64,000 nt of DNA from Microbacterium sp. zg-Y818 (GCF_030246905.1 NZ_CP126741.1:2914001-2978000), one strand, 5' to 3'; counted from the stretch's first letter, positions 20,264-28,988 are shown. Program-made: numbers and translations. Notes: a model not told the origin generated them from the letters alone.

Positions 20264-20923
20264 TCATCGCAGCACCTCGGCGAGGTCGGCCGGGGTGACG
20301 AGGCGGCCGGTGAAGAACGGCACCTCCTCGCGCACGTGACGGCGCGCCTCGGTGTAGCGAAGCTCCCGCATCATGTCGACGAGGTCCGTCAGCTCGTCGG
20401 CCTCCATGGGCAGCAGCCACTCCCAGTCGCCCAGGGCGAAGGATGCCACCGTGTTGGCGACCACGCCGGTGAACGCCGCGCCCTTGCGGCCGTGGTCGGC
20501 GAGCATGGCGCGACGCTCCTCGTCGGGCAGCAGGTACCACTCGTAGCTGCGCACGAACGGGTAGACGGTGAGCCACTGCTTGGCAGCGATGCCGCGGAGG
20601 AAGCCCGGCACGTGGGCGCGGTTGAACTCGGCGTCGCGGTGCACGCCCATGGCGCTCCACGTGGGCAGCAGCGGTGCGAGCAGGGCGGTGCGCCGCAGCG
20701 CCCTGAGGTCCCGCTGCAGGCCCTCGGCAGTGGGCCCGTGCATCCAGATCATCACGTCCGCGTCGGCGCGCAGACCGCTGACGTCATAGAACCCGCGCAC
20801 GGTGGTGCCGGCGTCGGCCAGATCGGCCACGACGCGCTCCAGCTCGGCGGGATCGGTGTCGGTGACGGGGCGCGAGGGGTCGCGGCGCAGCACGGACCAG
20901 AGGGTGTAAGCGGTGTCGGACAT
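20264..20923 (-). CDS. hemQ: coproheme decarboxylase, chlorite dismutase-like
   Basis: 219 residues of the Cld/HemQ family. Family signatures are KQWLTVYPFVRSYEWYLLP, with the catalytic Tyr in VYPF, and EARRHVREEVPFFTGR, with the proximal haem-ligand His. HemQ carries out the last step, from coproheme to haem b, in the coproporphyrin-dependent route of monoderm bacteria. Its presence with HemE and a porphyrinogen oxidase identifies that route here. Chlorite dismutase activity is unlikely in this context. Confidence 0.94.
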   Translation of the reverse strand: MSDTAYTLWSVLRRDPSRPVTDTDPAELERVVADLADAGTTVRGFYDVSGLRADADVMIWMHGPTAEGLQRDLRALRRTALLAPLLPTWSAMGVHRDAEFNRAHVPGFLRGIAAKQWLTVYPFVRSYEWYLLPDEERRAMLADHGRKGAAFTGVVANTVASFALGDWEWLLPMEADELTDLVDMMRELRYTEARRHVREEVPFFTGRLVTPADLAEVLR

Positions 20924-21009
20924 GCCTCAAGTCTCTCTTCCGCTCGGCCGCACGCCAAACCGCCGGCGCTGGTGGGCGCCGGCGGTGGCGGTTTATGCGA
21001 ATGGTCGGT

Positions 21010-21294
21010 TCAGCGCGCGATCAGGCGCACGATTCCCCACACCGTCAGGCCGACGGCGATGGCCACTCCGGCCGTCGCCGCGATGGCGGCGTTGGGGTTG
21101 CGACGGGCGAAGGCACGGGCCTCGGCGACGCGGCGGTCCGTCGCCTCGCCCACCCGCTTCGAGACGTTCGCCTTCTCCTCGATCGCCGAGAGGGCCGCCT
21201 TCAGCTCGGCCCTCGCCTGCTCCACCGGGTCGGCGATGCCCAGCGGCACGGCGGTGCGGGGCACCGGGACGGGCGTGGGTCGGTCAATAGTCAT
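21010..21294 (-). CDS. small membrane-anchored protein with N-terminal helix
   Basis: 94 residues. A Pro-rich start is followed by an amphipathic, charged helix (DPVEQARAELKAALSAIEEK, about 22-41) and a single C-terminal membrane segment around residues 70-90. It overlaps the end of the next upstream gene by 11 bases. It resembles the DUF3618-type proteins that accompany actinobacterial holin-X proteins. Function unknown. Confidence 0.75.
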   Translation of the reverse strand: MTIDRPTPVPVPRTAVPLGIADPVEQARAELKAALSAIEEKANVSKRVGEATDRRVAEARAFARRNPNAAIAATAGVAIAVGLTVWGIVRLIAR

Positions 21295-21694
21295 TGACAG
21301 CGTCCTTCACGATCTTGGCGTCGGTGGAGATCGCCTGGCCGGGGTTGTCCCGGCGCGAGAGCTTGCGGAATCGCAGGATGCCGAGCAGCACCAGCACGGC
21401 GGTGATCACGATCATCACGATGAAGACCACGAGCGCCGACAGCCATGCCGGCCACCAGGAAGACAGTCCGATGATGATGAACGCGCCCAGCACCGGTATC
21501 GACCAGAACAGCACGAACAGCGCCGCGACGACCCAGAGGCCGCCGATGCCGGCATCCTTGCCCGTCTTCTTCGCCCACGTCTTCGCCGCGTTGAACTCGG
21601 CCATGACGAGGTTGCGCACGAGCTCAGGCAGCTCGCCGATCAGCGTCAGCAGGCTGTCGTCGCTGCGATCGCGGAATCCGCGAGGTGTGGTCAT
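21284..21694 (-). CDS. actinobacterial holin-X/phage-holin-like membrane protein
   Basis: 136 residues from the ATG at 21694. The N-terminal charged segment (LLTLIGELPELVRNLVMAE) and two long hydrophobic stretches (about 50-75 and 80-105) match the putative holin superfamily III/DUF1469 architecture of actinobacteria. These are chromosomal envelope proteins of unknown role; there is no lysin or phage gene nearby. It is the middle member of a three-gene set with the DUF3618-like and YtxH-like proteins. Confidence 0.8.
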   Translation of the reverse strand: MTTPRGFRDRSDDSLLTLIGELPELVRNLVMAEFNAAKTWAKKTGKDAGIGGLWVVAALFVLFWSIPVLGAFIIIGLSSWWPAWLSALVVFIVMIVITAVLVLLGILRFRKLSRRDNPGQAISTDAKIVKDAVNDY

Positions 21695-21695
21695 G

Positions 21696-22082
21696 TCAGC
21701 TGTCCGCGGCCTTCTTGACGTCGTCCAGCGCCTCGTGCGCGGCCTGCTTGACCTGCGCTGCGGTCGTCTCGGCGCCCTCGGCGACCTCGTCGACCGAGTC
21801 CCTGCCGGCGTCGATCGCGGCGTCGAGGCGCTCACCGGCGGAGTCGCCGCGCTTCGTCGCGGCCTTGGTCACCTTGACGGCGCTGTCCCAGACAGCGGTC
21901 GGAAAGGCCATCGCGGCCGTCTTGCCGAGCTCCTTGACCTTGCCGACCTGCTCCTGCACCGGGTCGAGATCCCAGACCTTCGAGGCCTTTTCCTTGATCT
22001 GCTCATAGCGTTCGCGACCGGCCCGCGTGCCCAGTACGTAGCCCGCAGCGAGTCCGACGACGAGTCCAATCTTGCCCCTCAT
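21696..22082 (-). CDS. YtxH-like envelope protein
   Basis: 128 residues. A short N-terminal membrane segment (KIGLVVGLAAGYVLGTRAG) is followed by a long, soluble, Ala/Lys/Asp-rich helix typical of YtxH/LEA-like stress proteins. It is the first gene of the small trio that splits the haem block, 98 bases after the porphyrinogen oxidase stop. Membrane-anchored; function unknown. Confidence 0.8.
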   Translation of the reverse strand: MRGKIGLVVGLAAGYVLGTRAGRERYEQIKEKASKVWDLDPVQEQVGKVKELGKTAAMAFPTAVWDSAVKVTKAATKRGDSAGERLDAAIDAGRDSVDEVAEGAETTAAQVKQAAHEALDDVKKAADS

Positions 22083-22180
22083 GGGGTCTCCTCACGCTCG
22101 TTGGGAGTGCTTCGTGTGCCCCCACATTAGCCCTGTATGCCGCCCCGGGTATCCGGGGTTGCGCGCCGCAGCGTCCTGGG

Positions 22181-23686
22181 TTAGTCGACGCCGGCCGCGC
22201 CGCCCCAGAGCGCTTCGCGCCGCACGCGCTCCGCTTCGGCGATCGCGTCGGGAACGACCTGCGCCAGCCCCGTGCCCGACAGCCAGGCGCCGACGACCGC
22301 GAGGCCCGGCACGGCGTGCACGGCCTCGCGTCCGGCGGCGGCCACCGACGCGCGACCGATCACGGCGGCCGGCTGCGACTGCACGTAGCGCTCGCGGTGC
22401 GAAGCGCGCAGCTGCGATGGCTGCAGCGGCACACCCAGCAGCGCGGCGGCCTCGGACAGGGCAAGGGCCGCGGCCGCGTCGTCGTCGAGGGCTTCCGTCG
22501 CGGGAGCCTCGCCCTGAGCGCCGAACGACACGCGCAGGATGTGATGCGGCGTCGCCTCACGCAGCCACTGCCACTTCGCCGTGGCGTGCGTCAGCGCCTT
22601 GGCGGTGTGGGAGCCGGGGACGGTGAGCACGCCGGTGCCGCGGGGCGCGGCATCCAGTTCCGGCGCATCGACGACGAGCGTCACGATCTCGACCACCGGC
22701 GCCGTCACGCTCCCCGGGTCGAGGCTGGACACCGGGGCGAGCAGATGGCGCGCCTGCGCTTCGGGGGTGGCGACGATCACGGTGTGCGCGGGGATCCTGT
22801 CGACCGGTGCGGGGGTCGAGCCGTCGCCGGCCGGCGCTTCGGTGGAGGTGTCGGCGACAGCCGGCGCGGCGTCGACCACGACGGCCCACCCGTCGCCCTC
22901 GCGGACGATCTCCCTGGCCGCCGTGCCGACGCGCAGCTCCACGCCCAGTTCGGTCAGCCGCTCGACGAGCGCATCCACGAGGCGGGTCATGCCGCCGGCG
23001 AGTCCCTGCACCGCCTGGCCGGGCACGACGGCGCGGCCGCCACGCAGCTGCGCGACGGCGCCCGACAGCGAACCGGTGCGGGTGAGGGCGTTGTTGAGGC
23101 CCGGGGCGGCGAGGTCGACGTCGATGTCGTCGGGGCGTGCGGAGTACACGCCGGTGGTCACGGGGGCAACGAGCCGCTCGAGCACGGCCGTGCCCATGCG
23201 GCGGCGCACGAGGGCGCCGAGGCTGCGCTCGTGGCCGATCGTCAGTGGGGGGCGCAGGCGATCGAGGTAGGCCCGCCACGCGCCGCGCCAGCCGATGACG
23301 CGCCGAACGTCGTCCGAGAACGGGTTGGCGGGGATCCCGAGGATCCCGCCGGCGGGCAGCGGCGCCGCGGCCCCGCCCGGAAGGCCGGCCACCCAGGCGC
23401 CGGCCGCGCCCGGCGCGACCACGGCGTGCTGCAGCCCCAGTTCGGTCACCAGCGCCGCGACCGTGCCCCCGCGCGTGGCGAAGCTCTCGGCGCCGACGTC
23501 GACGGTCACCCCGTCGACGTCGGCGGAGCGGACGACGCCGCCGAGGCGGTCCGACGCTTCGAGCACCGTCACCTGCATGCCGACTTTCGCGCATTCGAGC
23601 GCCGCGACCAGGCCCGCGACACCGCCGCCGACCACGATGATGCGGGTGTCGCGCGCCTGCGCGACGAGGTCTACGGCGTCGCTCAT
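22181..23686 (-). CDS. hemY: coproporphyrinogen III / protoporphyrinogen oxidase
   Basis: 501 residues, FAD-dependent HemY/CgoX family. The Rossmann motif VVGGGVAGLVAALECA and VTVLEASDRLGGVVRS at the N-terminus are followed by GAESFATRGG. A late VVGAWLSGTGLAQVVPDA segment closes the FAD site. In a genome with HemQ it would oxidise coproporphyrinogen III to coproporphyrin III. An insertion-like Pro/Ala stretch near residues 270-300 is low complexity. It overlaps hemE by 4 bases. Confidence 0.93.
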   Translation of the reverse strand: MSDAVDLVAQARDTRIIVVGGGVAGLVAALECAKVGMQVTVLEASDRLGGVVRSADVDGVTVDVGAESFATRGGTVAALVTELGLQHAVVAPGAAGAWVAGLPGGAAAPLPAGGILGIPANPFSDDVRRVIGWRGAWRAYLDRLRPPLTIGHERSLGALVRRRMGTAVLERLVAPVTTGVYSARPDDIDVDLAAPGLNNALTRTGSLSGAVAQLRGGRAVVPGQAVQGLAGGMTRLVDALVERLTELGVELRVGTAAREIVREGDGWAVVVDAAPAVADTSTEAPAGDGSTPAPVDRIPAHTVIVATPEAQARHLLAPVSSLDPGSVTAPVVEIVTLVVDAPELDAAPRGTGVLTVPGSHTAKALTHATAKWQWLREATPHHILRVSFGAQGEAPATEALDDDAAAALALSEAAALLGVPLQPSQLRASHRERYVQSQPAAVIGRASVAAAGREAVHAVPGLAVVGAWLSGTGLAQVVPDAIAEAERVRREALWGGAAGVD

Positions 23687-24711
23687 GCGTCCTCCCCGTG
23701 GGCGAGGGCGACGATGCGGGTCAGCACCGTGGGATCGGCCTCGGGCGGCACGCCGTGCCCGAGGTTGAGGATGTGCGCACGGGCGGCGCCGCCGCGGGCG
23801 ATGACGTCGCGGACGTGCGCCGACAGCACCGGCCAGGGCGCCGCCAGCAGCGCGGGATCGATGTTCCCCTGCAGCGTGACGTCGGGCCCGACGATGCGTG
23901 CGGCCTCGTCCAGCGGCGTCCGCCAGTCAACGCCCACCGCGTCGGCTCGCCCGCCCAGGAGCATGTCCGGAAGCAGGTGGGCGGTGCCGACGCCGAAGTG
24001 GATGCGGGGCACGGTGACCCCCTCGAGTGCGGCGAGGGAGTGCGGCGCGACGAACTCGCGGTAGTCAGCCGCCGACAGCGACCCCGCCCACGAGTCGAAC
24101 AGCTGCACTGCCGACGCTCCGGCATCCGTCTGCACGCCCAGGAAGGCCCGCGAGACCTCGGCGAGCCACCCTGCCAGGCGGTGCCAGGCCTCGGGATCGG
24201 CGTGCATCATGCCGCGCGCGCGCAGGTGCTCCTTCGACGGGCCGCCCTCGACGAGGTAGGCGGCGAGGGTGAAGGGCGCGCCGGCGAAGCCGATCACGGG
24301 CACCTCGCCCAGCTCGGCGGTGACGATGCCGATGGCCTCGGCGATGGGACCGGATGCCGCGACCACCGCGGCCGGCTCGATCGCCGTCACGCGAGCGACG
24401 TCGGCGGCGGTGCGCACCGGCTCGGCGAAGACGGGACCCCGGCCGGGCTGGATCTCCACGTCGATGCCCGCCAGCAGCAGCGGCACCACGATGTCACTGA
24501 AGAAGACCGCGGCATCCACGCGGTGCCGGCGCACCGGCTGCAGCGTGATCTCCGCCGCGAGCGCGGGGTCGAGGCACGCGTCGAGCATGCGGGTACCCAC
24601 CCGCAGATCGCGGTACTCGGGGAGGGAGCGTCCGGCTTGACGCATGAACCAGACGGGAGGGCGTTCCGGGCGGTCGCCGTGCAACGCACGCAAGAGGGGG
24701 GCGGTGGCCAT
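23683..24711 (-). CDS. hemE: uroporphyrinogen decarboxylase
   Basis: 342 residues when started at the ATG at 24711; a longer frame exists but the added 20 residues lack family similarity and reach into the hemA promoter. RPPVWFMRQAGRSLPEYR near the start is the classical signature, and GFAGAPFTLAAYLVEGG is the second. It removes four carboxyls from uroporphyrinogen III, giving coproporphyrinogen III. It is the first gene of the minus-strand haem block and diverges from hemA across 59 bases. Confidence 0.96.
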   Translation of the reverse strand: MATAPLLRALHGDRPERPPVWFMRQAGRSLPEYRDLRVGTRMLDACLDPALAAEITLQPVRRHRVDAAVFFSDIVVPLLLAGIDVEIQPGRGPVFAEPVRTAADVARVTAIEPAAVVAASGPIAEAIGIVTAELGEVPVIGFAGAPFTLAAYLVEGGPSKEHLRARGMMHADPEAWHRLAGWLAEVSRAFLGVQTDAGASAVQLFDSWAGSLSAADYREFVAPHSLAALEGVTVPRIHFGVGTAHLLPDMLLGGRADAVGVDWRTPLDEAARIVGPDVTLQGNIDPALLAAPWPVLSAHVRDVIARGGAARAHILNLGHGVPPEADPTVLTRIVALAHGEDA

Positions 24712-24770
24712 TGATCCATCCTCGCACCCGCCGTCGTGCCCCTTCCCAGGCGAGGGCCAGGTAGCCTTCA

Positions 24771-26075
24771 ATGGTGCTGCTGTGTGTCACCGCGAGTCAT
24801 AAGACCGCCTCGTTCGAATTGCTCGAGCGTCTCAGTGTGCACACCGACCGCGTCGCCCCGATCATCGCCGCGCACGACGAGTGCGTGCAGGGCGCCGTCG
24901 TGGTCGCGACGTGCAACCGCTTCGAGGCGTACGTCGAGATGGACGAGCCGGTGACCGCCGCCGGTGCCGTGGCCGTCGAGGCGACCCTGCTGGCCATCGA
25001 GTCCGCCATGGGCGTGTCCCCCGCCGAGCTCGAGGGATCGTACGAGGTCGTCGTCGGCGACGATGTCGCCCGGCACCTCTTCGCAGTGGCATCCGGGCTG
25101 GAGTCGGTCGTCGTCGGCGAGGGCGAGATCGCCGGCCAGGTGCGCCGCGCCCTCCGCGAAGCGCGTGAGCAGCGCACCACATCGACCGAGCTCGAGCGCC
25201 TCTTCCAGCGCGCCAGCGAGACCCAGCGGGGCATCAAGAACGCCACGGCGATCGGCCGCGCCGGCCGCTCGCTGGTGCGCCTGTCGCTGGAGCTCGCCGG
25301 CAGCCGCGTCACCGACTGGGCCGCCCTGCGGGTCGTGATGGTCGGCACCGGGTCCTACGCCGCTGCCACCGTCGCCGCCCTGCGCGACCGCGGTGCCGCC
25401 GACATCTCGGTCGCCTCGCCCTCCGGGCGCGAAGCCGCCTTCGCTGCCCGCCACGCGCTGCGGCCGGTGCCCGCGGCATCGTTCGCCGCCGCGGTGGCCA
25501 CGGCGGACCTCGTCATCACCTGCACCAGCTCCGAGCACCCGGTGCTGTCGGCGGCGACGTTCGCCGAGGGTGCCGCGGCCGTCGACGCCGCCTCGGTCCC
25601 GGCCCGGCGCCTGGTCATCGACCTCGGGCTGCCGCGCAACGTCGACCACGACGTCGCCGAGGTCCCCGGTACCGACCTGCTCGACCTCGAGACCATCCGC
25701 CTGCACGCCCCGCTCGAAGAGCTGCAGGCCACCGACGACGCCCGCCGCCTCGTCGCCGACGCCGCCGCGCGCTTCGTCGCCACCGGCGAGCGCCGCAGCG
25801 TCGCCCCCGCCGTCGTGGCGCTGCGCGCCCACGTCGCGTCGGTGCTCGAGACCGAGATCGCCCGTGCCCGCAGCCGCGGCGACGACGGCGCCACCGAGCA
25901 GGCGCTGCGCCACCTCGCCGGCGTGCTGATGCACACCCCCACGGTGCGCGCTCACGAGCTCGCCGAGCAGGGTCGCGCCGATGACGTGTTCGCCGCTGTG
26001 TCGGCGCTGTTCGGGCTCGAGGCCGACGAGCCGGCGCCGCTCGTCGCCCCTGTCGACGTGGCATCCGCAGGCTGA
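24771..26075 (+). CDS. hemA: glutamyl-tRNA reductase
   Basis: 434 residues with an ATG start. The catalytic Cys is in VATCNRFEAYVE, ASGLESVVVGEGEIAGQVRR is the family signature 2, and the NADPH domain begins at VMVGTGSYAAATVA. The C-terminal 90 residues form the dimerisation helix. It reduces glutamyl-tRNA to glutamate-1-semialdehyde, the rate-setting step of the C5 pathway. It is divergent from hemE, so the region 24712-24770 must hold both promoters; I see no strong hexamers in it. Confidence 0.96.
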   Translation: MVLLCVTASHKTASFELLERLSVHTDRVAPIIAAHDECVQGAVVVATCNRFEAYVEMDEPVTAAGAVAVEATLLAIESAMGVSPAELEGSYEVVVGDDVARHLFAVASGLESVVVGEGEIAGQVRRALREAREQRTTSTELERLFQRASETQRGIKNATAIGRAGRSLVRLSLELAGSRVTDWAALRVVMVGTGSYAAATVAALRDRGAADISVASPSGREAAFAARHALRPVPAASFAAAVATADLVITCTSSEHPVLSAATFAEGAAAVDAASVPARRLVIDLGLPRNVDHDVAEVPGTDLLDLETIRLHAPLEELQATDDARRLVADAAARFVATGERRSVAPAVVALRAHVASVLETEIARARSRGDDGATEQALRHLAGVLMHTPTVRAHELAEQGRADDVFAAVSALFGLEADEPAPLVAPVDVASAG

Positions 26076-26077
26076 CC

Positions 26078-26374
26078 GTGAGCGCTCCCGTCCCCGCGTC
26101 CGAGGTGTACACCGCCGGCGGGGAAGACCGCGCCGCGACGCCCCTCAAGCGTGCCGCCCAGTGGGCCGGCACCGCGCTCGTATCGCTGTTCGATGCCAGC
26201 GGCGCGTCGGCCCCGGCGATGACCGACATCGTCATCCGCCTGGCACTGGACGGCACCGAAGTGCGGCGGTTCGAGCCTGCCGACATGGAGGACGTCGAAG
26301 CGATCCTCGAGATGGTGGAGCGCGACCTCGCGACGCTCGATGCCGTCGACTTCGCCGACGCCTGGCTCGACTGA
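26078..26374 (+). CDS. small acidic hypothetical protein after hemA
   Basis: 98 residues from a GTG placed two bases after the hemA stop, so probably translated by coupling. The C-terminal half is acidic and helical (FEPADMEDVEAILEMVERDL). No family recognised. The spacing and clean codon usage support a real gene. Confidence 0.65.
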   Translation: MSAPVPASEVYTAGGEDRAATPLKRAAQWAGTALVSLFDASGASAPAMTDIVIRLALDGTEVRRFEPADMEDVEAILEMVERDLATLDAVDFADAWLD

Positions 26375-26524
26375 CCGCCCCCGCTGCGCTCCCCGCACAC
26401 GCTCGCCTGCGCGGTGGGGTGGTTCAGCTTTTCCCCGATCCCAGATGGGACAAGGGCTCGCGGAGAGGGGTTCCACACGTTTTCCACGTTTGGCTCCTCG
26501 ATTTTCCACGATGGGCCGCAGATC

Positions 26525-26640
26525 GTTGAGATTCCGCGGTTCTGAACTTGCCTGCACGTGTGCTCCGACTAGGGTCGGCGAACACGCTTCCGTCTGCGAG
26601 ACGCCTTCACAAGCGCCTCGGATCGGTGGCTTTCTGCTTC
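26525..26640 (-). ncRNA. candidate TnpB guide (omega/reRNA) region and element right end
   Basis: TnpB guide RNAs overlap the 3' end of tnpB and continue to the element's right end. Here a perfect hairpin CCGAC-TAGG-GTCGG (26565-26578) overlaps the tnpB stop codon. About 40 bases downstream, in the minus direction, comes GAATCTCAAC (ending at 26525), which resembles the TCAAC right-end cleavage site of IS200/IS605 elements such as ISDra2. Position and boundaries are inference; no matching left end was found. Beyond it, 26480-26510 holds two copies of TTTTCCACG of unknown meaning. Confidence 0.35.
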
Positions 26641-28254
26641 ATCCGGGACTGCTGCGGCAAGCCGAAGACTCATGTCCCGTCCACAGGTCGCGGGCCCCGC
26701 GACGAGTATGTTCACGGCCGCGTTGTAGTCGCGGTCGAGGTGGGTGCCGCATCCGGGGCAGACCCAGTCGCGGATCTCGAGCGGCTTGGGACCGCTGTTG
26801 ACTCCGCAGATCGAGCACACCTGCGTAGACGGCAGGTACCGCGGCGCCTTGACGAGGGTGACGCCCTTGCGGTCGCACGCCTCCTCGAGGAACCGCAGGA
26901 ACTGTCGCCAGCCCGCATCATGGATGCTCTTGTTTCGTTTCTTGTGTCCCGAGGAGACCATGCCGGTGATGTTCAGCGTCTCGACGCAGACCGCTTGGTT
27001 CTCGCGGGTGAGCTTCGAGGCCAGCTGACGGGCATGGTCTTCTCGGAGGTTAGCTACGCGTCGGTGCGCGCGAGCTCGGGCTCGGCGTGCCTTCTCGTAG
27101 TTCTTGCTCCCGGGTTTCTTCCGGGAGAGGTTATTGTCGGCACGGCGGAGGGAGTCCTCCGCCTTCTGGTAGCGCTTGGGTGCGGCGACCTTCTCGCGTG
27201 TTCCGTCGTCGTAGACGAGGGCTGCGAAGTCTTCCGTGCCGAGGTCGATGCCGGCGGTCCGAGGTTGACGGGTCGGCGTCTTCGGCGGATCGACGGGGAC
27301 ACGGACAATGAAGGAGACCCACCAGGTGCCGTCCGGTTCGTAGATGATGGTCGCCGCGCTGGGGTAGCCCGGCAGCGGGCGGTGCCAGTTCACCCGGATG
27401 TCGCCGATCTTAGAGAGCCGAAGACGTCCGCCGCCTGGTCCCGTGTCCTGCCAGCCGCCCCGGATACTGAACGCGTTCTCCGGGAACCGGGCGGCTTGAC
27501 GGTGTCCCCGCTTCCTGAACTTCGGGGCACCTATCCGCGCACCTTTGCGTGCACCGCGGCAGGACGAGAAGTAGTTCTCGTAGGCTGTCGCCGCGTCGCT
27601 TACCGCGGAGCGAAGTACCGCGCTGGGCACGTCGGTCAGCCATGCTGTAGCTTCCGCCTTCCGAGCCTCTGTCACAAGGAGCTTTGCGGCGGCGTAGCCG
27701 TCGGGGTGCGGGGCGCCGACCGCGTGAGCAGAGCGTGCGAGCGCGATGTAGGAGTTGTAGACGAAGCGGCATGAGCCGAGCGTGCGGCGCAGCCCCTCTT
27801 CGACGGCGGGTTCGGGGTTGATGCGGTAGCGGTACCGCTTGATAGAAACCGGACCGTGGTACGCGGCACGCTTGGCTTCCTTCCGCTCAGCACGTTGACG
27901 GGTCCCTGCCGCCTTGCAGGGACCGCATTTGCACCGCCAGCGGTTGTACCCGCGAGTCGTTCCGTGATCCTCCGCTGGCATCGCGACGAGATCGGGCGCG
28001 GGCGGAGTCGCCCGAGTCCGTACCGCGTTGGATGCCCGGTACGCCCTCTTACATCGCTTGCAACGACAGTTCCAAAACGTGTAGCCGCTCGGCTTTCCAT
28101 GCGTCTCGGCGGGCATTCCGTCGGCGAGCTTTGCCGCAGGGCGCGCCGCTGCGGCCGCGGTGTTCGCCGCCCTACAGGCAACGCACGCGGGACGACAGTG
28201 CCGGTACGCACGGGTAGTTCCGTGCTCGTAGCCGTCGGGAAGATCCAGGGTCAT
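26569..28254 (-). CDS. tnpB: TnpB-type RNA-guided endonuclease with N-terminal Cys/His repeat array
   Basis: 561 residues from the ATG at 28254; in-frame ATG and TTG codons up to 28323 would add 13-23 residues. The core (about 140-561) is a complete TnpB. The RuvC residues are D337 in GIDLG, E425 in CVETLN and D509 in DRDYNAA, and the zinc knuckle is CSIC...CPGC at about 480-502. The unusual part is the first 115 residues: three copies of an HG-x-Y-C-x-C-x2-C unit, as in EHGTTRAYRHCRPACVACR (about 10-28), THGKPSGYTFWNCRCKRC (about 51-68) and DHGTTRGYNRWRCKCGPC (about 96-113). These are probably small zinc modules. Normal TnpB is about 400 residues and lacks this array. No TnpA is adjacent. 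Confidence 0.9.
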   Translation of the reverse strand: MTLDLPDGYEHGTTRAYRHCRPACVACRAANTAAAAARPAAKLADGMPAETHGKPSGYTFWNCRCKRCKRAYRASNAVRTRATPPAPDLVAMPAEDHGTTRGYNRWRCKCGPCKAAGTRQRAERKEAKRAAYHGPVSIKRYRYRINPEPAVEEGLRRTLGSCRFVYNSYIALARSAHAVGAPHPDGYAAAKLLVTEARKAEATAWLTDVPSAVLRSAVSDAATAYENYFSSCRGARKGARIGAPKFRKRGHRQAARFPENAFSIRGGWQDTGPGGGRLRLSKIGDIRVNWHRPLPGYPSAATIIYEPDGTWWVSFIVRVPVDPPKTPTRQPRTAGIDLGTEDFAALVYDDGTREKVAAPKRYQKAEDSLRRADNNLSRKKPGSKNYEKARRARARAHRRVANLREDHARQLASKLTRENQAVCVETLNITGMVSSGHKKRNKSIHDAGWRQFLRFLEEACDRKGVTLVKAPRYLPSTQVCSICGVNSGPKPLEIRDWVCPGCGTHLDRDYNAAVNILVAGPATCGRDMSLRLAAAVPDEAESHRSEALVKASRRRKRVRRP

Positions 28255-28394
28255 AGCTTCTCTATGCGCGGTCTCTACAGAAGCCGCGTACATGTGCCGC
28301 GGGCCCGTGGGTCGTCGTCTCAAGCGTCATGCACGTCATCTGCGCTGCGGCCACGAGATCGCGAATGGTTGCGATTCGGCCAAACCTTACCCGT

Positions 28395-28411
28395 TTCGTA
28401 ACTTTCGCAAC
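28395..28411. promoter_or_regulatory. direct repeat upstream of the HTH-PIN pair
   Basis: TTCGTAAC (28395-28402) and TTCGCAAC (28404-28411) are near-identical repeats nine bases apart, about 40 bases before the antitoxin start. An autoregulatory site for the HTH antitoxin is plausible. The -10/-35 elements are not clear. Confidence 0.3.
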
Positions 28412-28446
28412 CGTGGTACCGTTGTATCACCAGACAGAAGGGGCGC

Positions 28447-28953
28447 ATGATGAGCACGGCAATGCTGGAGGTGGTCACACCAGCGCCCACGGACCGCGCG
28501 AAAGTGGCGCAAGTCCTCAGTTTCCTCGATGCCCACCAGTCTCGCGGAGGTGCCGCACCAACCCCCGCGTTCTATCTCAGCGGGCCGAACGAGCACGACC
28601 GCGTCGAGTTGAACGAACAGCTCTTCCGGATCCTCAAGGATGTCGCCGGAGCACTCAGCCGTGGTCAGTCCGTGAGCATCATCGCGCGCGACAAAGAGAT
28701 CAGCACTCAGCAAGCCGCCGATATTCTGGGCATCAGCCGCCCCACCGTCGTCAAGCTGATCGGCCAGGGTGACCTCCACGCCACCGTGCCAGGAGAGAAA
28801 CGCCGGAAGCTACGACTCGCGGACGTCCTCGAGTACCGGGACCGGCTACACCAGGCGCGGAATGAGTTCATCACCGAAAGCTCCGCCGAATTCGACGATG
28901 TCGACCCGGCCGACGCGGCGGCGCTTGCCGCGAAGGCACGCAGGGCGCGCTGA
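28447..28953 (+). CDS. excisionase-type HTH antitoxin
   Basis: 168 residues; a second ATG follows the first directly. Residues about 86-108 (STQQAADILGISRPTVVKLI) form an excisionase/MerR-type winged helix, followed by GEKRRKLRLADVLEY, the wing typical of this family. The C-terminal 40 residues are acidic and helical (DDVDPADAAALAAKARRAR), a likely toxin-binding tail. It lies 35 bases before a PIN-domain gene. This HTH + PIN order is a known type II toxin-antitoxin arrangement in actinobacteria. Confidence 0.85.
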   Translation: MMSTAMLEVVTPAPTDRAKVAQVLSFLDAHQSRGGAAPTPAFYLSGPNEHDRVELNEQLFRILKDVAGALSRGQSVSIIARDKEISTQQAADILGISRPTVVKLIGQGDLHATVPGEKRRKLRLADVLEYRDRLHQARNEFITESSAEFDDVDPADAAALAAKARRAR

Positions 28954-28988
28954 CCCCCTGGCTGGACGGCGTGTGACAGACTCGCCAC

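Noticed and set aside
21284-21694. Prophage holin suggesting a phage remnant
   Set aside because: No endolysin, structural or integrase genes nearby; this holin-like family is chromosomal in actinobacteria.
18479-21718. 1079-codon open frame opposite hemD-hemC-hemQ
   Set aside because: Crosses several well-supported genes and has shadow-type composition.
26471-26510. DnaA-box-like TTCCACACG/TTTTCCACG cluster as an origin
   Set aside because: Sites deviate from TTGTCCACA and no dnaA, dnaN or partition genes are near.
28358-28375. ATCGC-GAATGGTT-GCGAT hairpin as left end of the TnpB element
   Set aside because: Short stem, no TTGAT-like target site beside it and no match to the right-end candidate.
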